A DNA stretch of 64,000 nucleotides from Nocardioides oceani (GTDB lineage Bacteria > Actinomycetota > Actinomycetes > Propionibacteriales > Nocardioidaceae). Positions 54,684 to 61,837 of this stretch are shown here, piece after piece. The number at the start of each line of letters is the position of its first letter. Within the stretch, counting starts at the first letter, position 1. A program made the translations under genes and the position numbers. The notes under the pieces are model-generated. The model was not told the DNA's origin, did no database searches, and saw only the letters and a list, made by a program, of their open reading frames with translations. The DNA lies in assembly GCF_030412965.1 (NCBI RefSeq), contig NZ_JAUHJQ010000002.1, positions 310,001-374,000 on the forward strand, written 5' to 3'.

Positions 54684-56027
54684 ATGACCAACCGCCTGCC
54701 CATCTCTCCTGCGCGTGCCACCGCGACGACCGTGCTGGTCGCCGTGCTCGCCCTGCTCGCCGGCCCGCTGGCCGTGCCGGCGGAGGCTGCGCGCTACACC
54801 CCGGCCGCCGGGGTGCGGACCAACGACCCGCTCGGTGACCGCGCCGCCCGGCGGGCGGTGATCGGGCACGTCATCAAGTCCATCGACGCCGTGCCGCGCA
54901 AGGGCCAGATCCGGATCGCGAGCTGGAACGTCCGCAGCGACGACGTCGTCGACGCCCTGATCCGCGCCCACGCCAAGCGCAAGGTCGGCGTCAAGGTGGT
55001 CATGGACCGCCTCAACGCCAACCCCGAGAACCCGAACCGTGGCGTCAACCGCCTGCAGCGCGCGCTGGAGAAGGGCAACGCCTCGCGCAAGCCCTACCTC
55101 CGCAGCGGCCTGCGCAAGTGCGTCAGCGCCTGCCGCGGCCGCGGCGGCATCGCCCACTCGAAGTTCTTCCTGTTCAGCCAGGCCGGCAAGGCCCGGTGGG
55201 TGGTGATGAACGGCTCGTTCAACGCCACCGACCTCGCGGCGTACGGCCAGTGGAACGACATGTACACCGTCGTCGGCCGCAAGCCCGTCTACCAGGAGCT
55301 GCGGACCGTGTTCGCGCAGATGTGGCAGGACGACAACGTCAAGCAGGGCTACCGCCAGCGGTCCTTCGGCCGCGGGCTCACCACGATGGTCTACCCGTGG
55401 CGCGGGCGCGGCACGAAGGGCGACCCGGTGCTGCGCGAGATGTCGCGGATCTCCTGCACCGGCGCCCGCAACACCGCCAGCGGCCGGACGAAGGTCCGGA
55501 TCTCGATGACCTCCTGGCACGGCGAGCGCGGCAAGAAGATCGCCTGGGCCGTGCGCCGCAAGCAGAATGCCGGCTGCAACGTGAAGATCGTGTACGCCGT
55601 CGCCGGCAACGAGGTGCTGCGGATCCTGCGCCGCGAGGGCCCGCGCCCGGTGCCGCTGCGCCAGATCACCCAGGACTTCAACGGGGACGGCGTCTACGAC
55701 CGCTACCTCCACACCAAGGTGCTGACCGTCCGCGGGCGGTACGGCGCGGACCGCCGGGCCACCATGACCCTCAACGGCTCGGCGAACTGGTCGCCCGCGG
55801 CGCTGCCGAGCGACGAGGTGCTGATCCGGCTGCAGGGCAAGGGCCCGCTGCAGCGGTACAACCGCTTCGTCGAGCGCCTCTTCGACAACCCGCCGCCCCG
55901 TGGCCGGGCCGCCGCCCGCGGCACGAGCGCCCGGTCGGGCGCGGCGCCGGTGGTGCTGCCCGAGCACCTGCCGCTCGGCACGCGCGTCGACGGGGTCGAC
56001 CCGTACGCGCTGCTCCAGGCGGGCTGA
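54684..56027 (+). CDS. Secreted phospholipase-D-like protein (second paralogue)
   Basis: A 447-residue paralogue of the protein at 52368, similar along its whole length (shared blocks IRIASWNVR, HSKFFLFS, VVMNGSFNATDLA, ARNT-SGRTKVRI, GNEVLRILRREG, GDGVYDRYLH, NGSANWSPA). The signal peptide ends PAEAARY. Half-motifs are His158-x-Lys160 and His343-x-Lys345, again without the HKD aspartate. ATG 54684 is the best start for the signal peptide, although its ribosome site is weak. Leader hairpin at 54631-54659. Confidence 0.8.
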   Translation: MTNRLPISPARATATTVLVAVLALLAGPLAVPAEAARYTPAAGVRTNDPLGDRAARRAVIGHVIKSIDAVPRKGQIRIASWNVRSDDVVDALIRAHAKRKVGVKVVMDRLNANPENPNRGVNRLQRALEKGNASRKPYLRSGLRKCVSACRGRGGIAHSKFFLFSQAGKARWVVMNGSFNATDLAAYGQWNDMYTVVGRKPVYQELRTVFAQMWQDDNVKQGYRQRSFGRGLTTMVYPWRGRGTKGDPVLREMSRISCTGARNTASGRTKVRISMTSWHGERGKKIAWAVRRKQNAGCNVKIVYAVAGNEVLRILRREGPRPVPLRQITQDFNGDGVYDRYLHTKVLTVRGRYGADRRATMTLNGSANWSPAALPSDEVLIRLQGKGPLQRYNRFVERLFDNPPPRGRAAARGTSARSGAAPVVLPEHLPLGTRVDGVDPYALLQAG

Positions 56028-56075
56028 GGCCTTCCTCACCCGTCCGCGGGGGAGTGGGTGCGGGCGGCGGTGGAG

Positions 56076-56081
56076 TACGCT
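56076..56081 (+). promoter_or_regulatory. -10 box of the cobalamin-riboswitch transcript
   Basis: TACGCT, with predicted start near 56088, just before the aptamer. No convincing -35 element. Confidence 0.4.
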
Positions 56082-56089
56082 CCTGGCGA

Positions 56090-56243
56090 CATCCACACCG
56101 TCCGCACCCAGGGGAAGCCGGTCCGATTCCGGCGCTGACCCGCAACCGTAGGCCGACGGTCCCCAGCACGACGAGCACCACGGGACCACGCGGCGAGCCG
56201 GAGCACCTGGTGCGCGACGCCTGATCACACGCTGTCGAGGAAC
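56090..56243 (+). promoter_or_regulatory. Cobalamin (B12) riboswitch aptamer
   Basis: The diagnostic core GGGGAAGCCGGT, GATTCCGG and CTGACCCGCAACCGT (56111-56149) is intact, followed by the GCCGGAGCACCTGG segment (56195-56208) and a 3' closing region with CACGCTGTCGAGG (56228-56240). This matches the class-I cobalamin riboswitch layout. It lies about 70 nt upstream of the toroid gene and would shut the operon off when B12 is abundant. Confidence 0.92.
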
Positions 56244-56303
56244 GCAGCGGGTGGCCACGCCGGGTCCCCGGCCGCAGCCGTCCCGTTGTCGCAGCGGGAA
56301 GGA
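56244..56303 (+). promoter_or_regulatory. Candidate riboswitch expression platform
   Basis: GCAGCGGG occurs twice, at 56244-56251 directly after the aptamer and at 56291-56298 touching the ribosome site GGAAGGA (56297-56303). CCCGTTG (56282-56288) can pair with either copy. Pairing with the second copy would mask the ribosome site, so control is probably translational. Confidence 0.5.
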
Positions 56304-56307
56304 ACAC

Positions 56308-57390
56308 ATGCGCAACGCCGCTCGCCTGCTCGCCGGAGGGATCGCCGCAGCCGTGCTGTCGGGCGGCCTCGTCGCCGCGCCGGCCCACGCCGCCGCCGAG
56401 GACACCGCTGCCCGGTGGCTGACCGGTGAGCTCACCGACGGCCTGGTCCACAACGACCAGTACGACTTCGACGACTACGGGCTGACCGCGGACGTCGCGA
56501 TCGCGCTCGACGCCGTCGGCGGCCGGGCCGCGGACGCCCGCAAGGTCCGCCGCGCGCTCGCCCCGCACGTCGACAGCTGGACCACCGGCGTCGACTTCGG
56601 CTCCGACGACGTCTACGCCGGGTCGGTCGCGAAGGCGGCCGTCGTGGCGCAGCGCACCGGCGGCGACGCCCGCGCCTTCGGCGGGGTCGACCTCGTCGAG
56701 CGCCTCGAGGCGCGCGTCGTCGCGACCGGCGCCGCGAAGGGACGCATCCAGGACCAGGGGTCGGCCGACTACGCCAACACCCTCGGCCAGGCGTTCGCCG
56801 CCGAGGCGCTCTCGGTGGCCGGCTCCCCGCGGGCCGGGTCGGCCGTCCGGTTCCTCCTCGCCCAGCAGTGCGGTGCCGGCTTCTTCCGCGTGACGCTGGA
56901 CGCCGCCGACGCCGCGACCCAGAGCTGCGCCGACGCCCCGCGGGCGAACGCCAAGCCGAGCGTCGACGCCACCGCCGCCGCCGTGCTCAGCCTGCGCGAG
57001 GTCCCGCAGCCGACGACCAAGGTCAAGCGCGCGGTCACGGCGGCGCTGGCCTGGCTCGCGAAGCGGGAGCAGCGCGACGGCCTCTACGCCAGCCAGGGCC
57101 AGCGCACCGGCGGCGACCCGAACGCCAACAGCACCGGGCTGGCCGCCTGGGCGCTCGGCGACTCCGGCCGCTGCGGCGCCGCCCGCACGGCCGCCCGCGC
57201 CGTCGCGAAGCTGCAGCTGACCAGCGCCAACGCCGGCACGCCGCTCGCGGGCGAGAAGGGCGCCGTCGCCTTCGACCGGGCCGCGAAGAAGGCCGGCCGC
57301 GACGGCATCTCGGTCGAGGAGCGCGACCAGTGGCGCCGCGCCACCGCGCAGAGCGCGCCCGGCCTGTCGTACGTCGCCGGCTGCCGCTGA
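56308..57390 (+). CDS. Secreted alpha/alpha-toroid protein, transcobalamin N-domain-like (predicted corrinoid binder)
   Basis: A 360-residue exported protein. The signal peptide (1-29) ends APAHA. The mature part consists of repeated helix pairs of the prenyltransferase/squalene-cyclase type (DYGLTADVAIALDAVGG, DYANTLGQAFAAEALSVAG, PSVDATAAAVLSLREV, ANSTGLAAWALGDSG), the fold also used by the N-terminal domain of intrinsic factor and transcobalamin. No DxDD or prenyltransferase catalytic motif is seen. It lies directly under a B12 riboswitch, and the next gene supplies a DUF4430 domain. ATG 56308 follows GGAAGGA. The stop overlaps the next start (TGATG). Confidence 0.75.
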   Translation: MRNAARLLAGGIAAAVLSGGLVAAPAHAAAEDTAARWLTGELTDGLVHNDQYDFDDYGLTADVAIALDAVGGRAADARKVRRALAPHVDSWTTGVDFGSDDVYAGSVAKAAVVAQRTGGDARAFGGVDLVERLEARVVATGAAKGRIQDQGSADYANTLGQAFAAEALSVAGSPRAGSAVRFLLAQQCGAGFFRVTLDAADAATQSCADAPRANAKPSVDATAAAVLSLREVPQPTTKVKRAVTAALAWLAKREQRDGLYASQGQRTGGDPNANSTGLAAWALGDSGRCGAARTAARAVAKLQLTSANAGTPLAGEKGAVAFDRAAKKAGRDGISVEERDQWRRATAQSAPGLSYVAGCR

Positions 57391-58325
57391 TGCTGCGCCG
57401 CCTGCTCGCCCGGCTCGCCGCCGCGATCCTCGTGGCCGCGGCGGCGGGTGCGGTGGTCCCGGCCGCGCCGGCCGGGGCCGCGGCCTGCTCGAGCGCCGAC
57501 GGCGTCACCGCCGTGGTCGACCACAACGAGCTCGGCGGCGGCGTGCAGCAGGTCTGCGTGGCCGACGGCGGCGGGGACACCGCCGCAGCCGTCTTCGCCG
57601 CGGCCGGGTACCCCTTGACCTACGCCCAGCGCGACCCGGGCTTCGTCTGCCGGGTGGCCGGCGTCCCCGCCGACGACCCGTGCGTCAACGCCTCGCCCGC
57701 CGACGCCTACTGGGCGCTCTACTGGTCCGACGGCAAGAACGGGTCCTGGATCTACGCCTCGGCCGGCGCGGGGAGCCTCACCGTCCCCGAGGGCGGGTAC
57801 GTCGGGTTCTCCTGGCAGGGCTCGACCAGCAAGAGCCCGCCGAGCACCACCCCCGCCCCGCACCGGGCGCCCGCCGCCACGCCGAGCCCCGCCGCGCCGG
57901 CCGGCCCGTCCGGCCAACCGGCGCCCCAGGCCCCCTCCGGCGCGGGCCCCACCCGCGGTCCGCAGGGCTCACCGGGCGCGAGCGGCCCCGCCGCGCCGAC
58001 CGGCGCCTCGACGCCGGGCGCCTCGCCGAGCGCCGGTGGGTCTGCCACCGCGTCGCCGGGCGAGGGCGCGGCCGGGCGCAAGGGCGACCGCCGGGGCGAC
58101 CGCGAGGGCGACCGGTCCGGCGCGGAGACCTCGGCCCCGGCCGCACCGAGCCCGTCGGAGGCCGGCGCGACGACGTACCCCGCCGTCGACGACGAGACCG
58201 CCCCGACGGCCGCCGAGCCGGATGACCAGGGGCTGCCCGCCTGGGTGCCGCTGGTCTTCGTGGCGCTGCTGCTCGTCGCGGTCGCGATGGTGCTCCAGCG
58301 CCGGCGCGCGTCTGGGAGGCCGTGA
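57390..58325 (+). CDS. Surface-anchored DUF4430 (transcobalamin C-terminal-like) protein
   Basis: A 311-residue protein. A signal peptide (1-30) precedes a DUF4430 domain (about 35-143) with Cys33, 56, 87 and 98 and the patterns FVCRVAGVPADDPC and AYWALYWSDGKNGSWIYAS. A long Pro/Ala/Ser/Gly-rich stalk (about 146-277), a membrane helix (285-302) and a basic stop (QRRR) follow. No sortase LPXTG motif is present. DUF4430 is the bacterial relative of the beta-domain that closes over B12 in transcobalamin. With the toroid protein it would form a two-part corrinoid receptor tethered to the membrane. Confidence 0.78.
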   Translation: MLRRLLARLAAAILVAAAAGAVVPAAPAGAAACSSADGVTAVVDHNELGGGVQQVCVADGGGDTAAAVFAAAGYPLTYAQRDPGFVCRVAGVPADDPCVNASPADAYWALYWSDGKNGSWIYASAGAGSLTVPEGGYVGFSWQGSTSKSPPSTTPAPHRAPAATPSPAAPAGPSGQPAPQAPSGAGPTRGPQGSPGASGPAAPTGASTPGASPSAGGSATASPGEGAAGRKGDRRGDREGDRSGAETSAPAAPSPSEAGATTYPAVDDETAPTAAEPDDQGLPAWVPLVFVALLLVAVAMVLQRRRASGRP

Positions 58326-58332
58326 CCGCGCG

Positions 58333-59451
58333 ATGCCGGCAGTGACGGGTGCAGCGGGAGCACGGGAGCGGGTCGGTGCGGCCCGGCTGCCGCGCGACCT
58401 GCACCCCGTCGCGTGGTACGTCTGGGCGATCGGCCTGGCGACCGCCGCCTCCTCGACCACCAACCCGCTGGTGCTCGGCCTGCTCCTCGCCGTCGCCACC
58501 CTGGTGGTCGTCGCCCGCCGCTCGGACCAGCCGTGGGCCGCGTCGTTCCGCCTCTACCTCTGGCTCGCGGTCGTCGTGCTGGTGACGCGGGTGGTCTTCC
58601 GCATCGTCTTCGGCGGCAGCTACCCCGGCACCGTGCTGCTCGACCTGCCGGAGGTGCCGCTCCCGGACTGGGTCCTGGGCATCCGGCTGCTCGGCCCGCT
58701 GACCCGCGAGGGCCTGCTGAGCGGGGTGTACGACGGGCTGCGGCTCGCCACGATCATCGTCTGCATCGGCGCCGCGAACGCGCTGGCCAACCCCAAGCGG
58801 CTGCTGCGCTCGGTGCCGCCGGCGCTGCACGAGGTCGGCACGGCGCTCGTCGTCGCCGTGACCGTGCTGCCCCAGCTGGCCGACAGCGTCCGCCGGGTCC
58901 GCGCCGCCCAGCAGCTCCGGGCGGGGGAGGAGCGGCGGGTCCGCGGCCTGCGGCGGGTGCTGGTGCCGGTGCTCGAGGACGCGCTCGAGCGGTCGCTGGC
59001 GCTCGCGGCCGGCATGGACGCACGCGGCTACGGCCGGGCGCCCGGCCAGACCCGTGCCGAGCGGTGGACGACCGGCGCGCTGCTGCTCGTCGGTCTCGGC
59101 GGGATCTGCGTCGGGGTCTACGGCGTGCTCGACCAGACCGCCCCGCGGGTGCTCGCCGGCCCCATGCTCGGCCTCGGCCTGGTCGCCGCGGTCGCCGGGT
59201 TGGCGACCGCCGGGCGCCGGGTCGACCGCACCCGCTACCGCCCCGACCGCTGGCGCTGGCCCGAGGTGGTCGTCGTGGCCTCCGGCGTCGTCGTCGGCGC
59301 GGTCGGCGTCTGGGCCAGCCGCCACCAGGTCCCCATCGCCTACCCGGACCTGACCCGGGTCCCGGAGATCAGCATCGCCCTGCTCGCCGGGGTGCTGGTC
59401 GGCGTCCTCGCCGCCGTCGTCGCGCCCGAGCCCCGGACGGTGGGCGCGTGA
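58333..59451 (+). CDS. ecfT: ECF transporter transmembrane (T) component
   Basis: A 372-residue CbiQ/EcfT-family scaffold. The coupling helices contain the two expected arginine motifs, one near RVRAAQQLRAGEERRVRG and one in AAGMDARGYGR, which dock on the ATPases. The first about 250 residues match the family; the C-terminal about 110 residues add further hydrophobic helices. ATG 58333 is 7 bp after the DUF4430 gene; GGGAGG lies 13 nt upstream. The stop overlaps ecfA by 4 bp. Confidence 0.88.
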   Translation: MPAVTGAAGARERVGAARLPRDLHPVAWYVWAIGLATAASSTTNPLVLGLLLAVATLVVVARRSDQPWAASFRLYLWLAVVVLVTRVVFRIVFGGSYPGTVLLDLPEVPLPDWVLGIRLLGPLTREGLLSGVYDGLRLATIIVCIGAANALANPKRLLRSVPPALHEVGTALVVAVTVLPQLADSVRRVRAAQQLRAGEERRVRGLRRVLVPVLEDALERSLALAAGMDARGYGRAPGQTRAERWTTGALLLVGLGGICVGVYGVLDQTAPRVLAGPMLGLGLVAAVAGLATAGRRVDRTRYRPDRWRWPEVVVVASGVVVGAVGVWASRHQVPIAYPDLTRVPEISIALLAGVLVGVLAAVVAPEPRTVGA

Positions 59452-61016
59452 TCGAGCTGCGCGGGATCACCTTCGGCTACGGCGGGGACCGGCCGGCCGT
59501 CCTCGACGGCGTCGACCTCACGATCGAGGAGGGCGAGCTCGTCCTCGTCAGCGGTCCGACCGGGGTCGGCAAGTCCACGTTGCTCGGTGTGGTCACCGGC
59601 CTGGTGCCGCGGTTCTCCGGCGGCGTGCTGACCGGAGACGTGCTGCTCGACGGCGCCAGCGTCCTCCACGCTCCGCCGCGGGACCGCGCGCACGTCGTCG
59701 GGTACGTCGGGCAGGACCCGGCCGCGGGCTTCGTCACCGACACCGTCGAGGAGGAGCTCGCCTACGGCATGGAGCAGCTCGGCCTGCCCCCGGAGACGAT
59801 GCGCCGACGCGTCGAGGAGACCCTCGACCTGCTGGGGATCGCCGCGCTGCGCGACCGCGACCTGCGGACCCTCTCGGGCGGCCAGCAGCAGCGGGTCGCG
59901 ATCGGCGCTGTGCTGACCATGCACCCCCGGCTGCTCGTGCTCGACGAGCCGACCAGCGCGCTCGATCCCACCGCGGCCGAGGAGGTGCTGGCCACGCTCA
60001 CCCGGCTCGTCCACGACCTCGGCGTCTCGGTGCTGCTGGCCGAGCACCGGCTCGAGCGGGTGGTGCCGTTCGCGGACCGGATGGTGCTGCTCGACGGCTC
60101 CGGCGCGGTCCGGGTCGGCGAGACCGCCGAGCTGCTCGAGACGTCCCCGGTCGCCCCGCCCATCGTCGAGCTCGGCCGGCTCGCCGGGTGGCGCCCGCTG
60201 CCGCTCAGCGTCCGCGACGCGCGGCGCCGCGCGCGCTCGCTGCACCTCGCCGCACCCGACCCGCGTCCCGAGCCGGCCGCCGTACCCCTCCTCGGCGCGC
60301 GGGGCCTGACCGTCGTGCACGGGCGGACGACCGCGCTGCGCGAGGTCGACCTCGCGCTCGACGCCGGCCGGGTGACCGCACTGATGGGACGCAACGGGGC
60401 CGGGAAGTCCTCGCTGCTGTGGGCGCTGCAGGGCAGCCGCAAGCGGCACGGCGGCTCCGTCGACGTGGCCGGCGCCGACCCGGCGCGCCTCGACCCGGCC
60501 GGCCGGCGCGCGGTCGTCGGGCTGCTGCCGCAGGACGCGGCGGACCTGCTCTACCTCGAGACCGTCGCCGAGGAGTGCGCGGCCGGCGGGCCCGGCACCC
60601 GCGCGATCCTCGACTCGCTCGTCCCGGGCGTGCCCGACGACGCCCACCCGCGCGACCTCTCCGAGGGCCAGCGGCTGGCGCTGGCCCTCGCGCTCGTGCT
60701 CGCCGCCGAGCCGAGGGTCCTGCTGCTCGACGAGCCGACCCGCGGCCTGGACTACGCCGCCAAGAAGGTCCTCGCCGCCACCCTGCGGCGCCTCGCCGCG
60801 GACGGGCACGCGGTGCTGGTCGCCACCCACGACGTCGAGTTCGTCGCCCATGCCGCCGACGAGGCGGTCGTGCTGGCCGAGGGCGAGGTGGTCTCGGCCG
60901 GGCCGGCCCGCCGCGTCGTCGCGGAGTCGCCGTCGTTCGCGCCGCAGGTCACCAAGGTCCTCGGCCCGCCCTGGATGCGGGTCGACGAGGTCGCGGCCGC
61001 GCTGGAGCCGGCGTGA
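59448..61016 (+). CDS. ECF transporter double ATPase (fused EcfA-EcfA')
   Basis: A 522-residue fusion of two ABC ATPase domains. Domain 1: Walker A GPTGVGKST, signature LSGGQQQRVAIG, Walker B LVLDEPTSALD, H-loop LAEHRLE. Domain 2 (from about residue 285): Walker A GRNGAGKSS, degenerate signature LSEGQRLALALA, Walker B LLLDEPTRGLD, H-loop VATHDVE. The fusion replaces separate EcfA1 and EcfA2. GTG 59448 overlaps ecfT, and its stop overlaps the S-component gene. Confidence 0.92.
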   Translation: MIELRGITFGYGGDRPAVLDGVDLTIEEGELVLVSGPTGVGKSTLLGVVTGLVPRFSGGVLTGDVLLDGASVLHAPPRDRAHVVGYVGQDPAAGFVTDTVEEELAYGMEQLGLPPETMRRRVEETLDLLGIAALRDRDLRTLSGGQQQRVAIGAVLTMHPRLLVLDEPTSALDPTAAEEVLATLTRLVHDLGVSVLLAEHRLERVVPFADRMVLLDGSGAVRVGETAELLETSPVAPPIVELGRLAGWRPLPLSVRDARRRARSLHLAAPDPRPEPAAVPLLGARGLTVVHGRTTALREVDLALDAGRVTALMGRNGAGKSSLLWALQGSRKRHGGSVDVAGADPARLDPAGRRAVVGLLPQDAADLLYLETVAEECAAGGPGTRAILDSLVPGVPDDAHPRDLSEGQRLALALALVLAAEPRVLLLDEPTRGLDYAAKKVLAATLRRLAADGHAVLVATHDVEFVAHAADEAVVLAEGEVVSAGPARRVVAESPSFAPQVTKVLGPPWMRVDEVAAALEPA

Positions 61017-61837
61017 CGGCGGCCGTGCGCGTCTCGCGCCGCTCCGCGCTCGTGCTCGCGGTGGCCTCCCTGGCCGGGCTGATGATGCTGTGCTGGCCGC
61101 TGCTCCTGGAGGTGCCGGCCGACGCGCGGGTCGACCCGCCGTTCCTGTTCCTCGCCCTGCTGCCGGTCGTCGTCGCGGTGGTGCTCGCCGAGCTCACCGA
61201 GGGTGGGCTCGACGCGCGCGTGCTGGCCGTCCTCGGCGTGCTCAGCGCGGTGCAGGCGGTGCTGCGCGCGGTCTCGGCCGGCACGGCCGGCGTGGAGCTG
61301 GTGTTCTTCCTGCTCGTGCTCGCCGGCCGGGTCTTCGGACCGGGGTTCGGGTTCGTGCTCGGCTGCACGTCGCTGTTCACCTCCGCGCTGATGACCGCCG
61401 GCGTCGGGCCGTGGCTGCCGTTCCAGATGATGTGCTCGGCCTGGATCGGGATGGGGGCCGGCCTGCTCCCGCGGCGGGTGCGCGGGAAGGCCGAGATCGC
61501 GATGCTGGCGGCGTACGGCGTCGTGGCGGCGTACCTCTTCGGCGCGCTGATGAACCTCTCGTCGTGGCCGTTCCTGCTCGGCGTGCAGGTGCCCGGCCAC
61601 GAGGGGTCGCTGGCGTTCGTGCCGGGGGCGTCCCTGGTCGACAACCTGACGACGTTCCTGACCTACACGCTGGTCACGTCGACCGGCAGCTTCGACACCG
61701 TCCGGGCGATCACCAACGTCGTGGCGATCGTGCTGCTCGGCCCGGCGGTGCTCACCACGCTGCGCCGGGCCGCCCGGCGGGCGACGGTGGTCGGCGTCGT
61801 GCGGGGGCCCGCCGAGGAGCCGTCGGTCAGGGCTTGA
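61013..61837 (+). CDS. ECF transporter substrate-binding (S) component, predicted corrinoid-specific
   Basis: A 274-residue integral membrane protein with six to seven helices. Conserved-looking blocks are AGRVFGPGFGFVLGCTSLFTSALMT, VGPWLPFQMMCSAWIGMGAGLLP and a late helix ITNVVAIVLLGPAVL. Layout and alanine/glycine-rich first helix fit ECF S components. Specificity for cobalamin or a precursor is inferred from the riboswitch and the transcobalamin-like genes, not from sequence alone. GTG 61013 overlaps the ATPase stop. The 3' end overlaps the convergent PQQ-dehydrogenase gene by 11 bp. Confidence 0.83.
   Translation: MTAAVRVSRRSALVLAVASLAGLMMLCWPLLLEVPADARVDPPFLFLALLPVVVAVVLAELTEGGLDARVLAVLGVLSAVQAVLRAVSAGTAGVELVFFLLVLAGRVFGPGFGFVLGCTSLFTSALMTAGVGPWLPFQMMCSAWIGMGAGLLPRRVRGKAEIAMLAAYGVVAAYLFGALMNLSSWPFLLGVQVPGHEGSLAFVPGASLVDNLTTFLTYTLVTSTGSFDTVRAITNVVAIVLLGPAVLTTLRRAARRATVVGVVRGPAEEPSVRA

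Noticed and set aside
56308..57390. Terpene cyclase or squalene-hopene cyclase
   Set aside because: The toroid repeats are shared, but the protein is exported, half-sized, lacks a DxDD motif and is under a B12 riboswitch.
58200..58325. Sortase LPXTG signal in the DUF4430 protein
   Set aside because: The sequence before the membrane helix is LPAWV; there is no threonine-glycine at the cleavage position.
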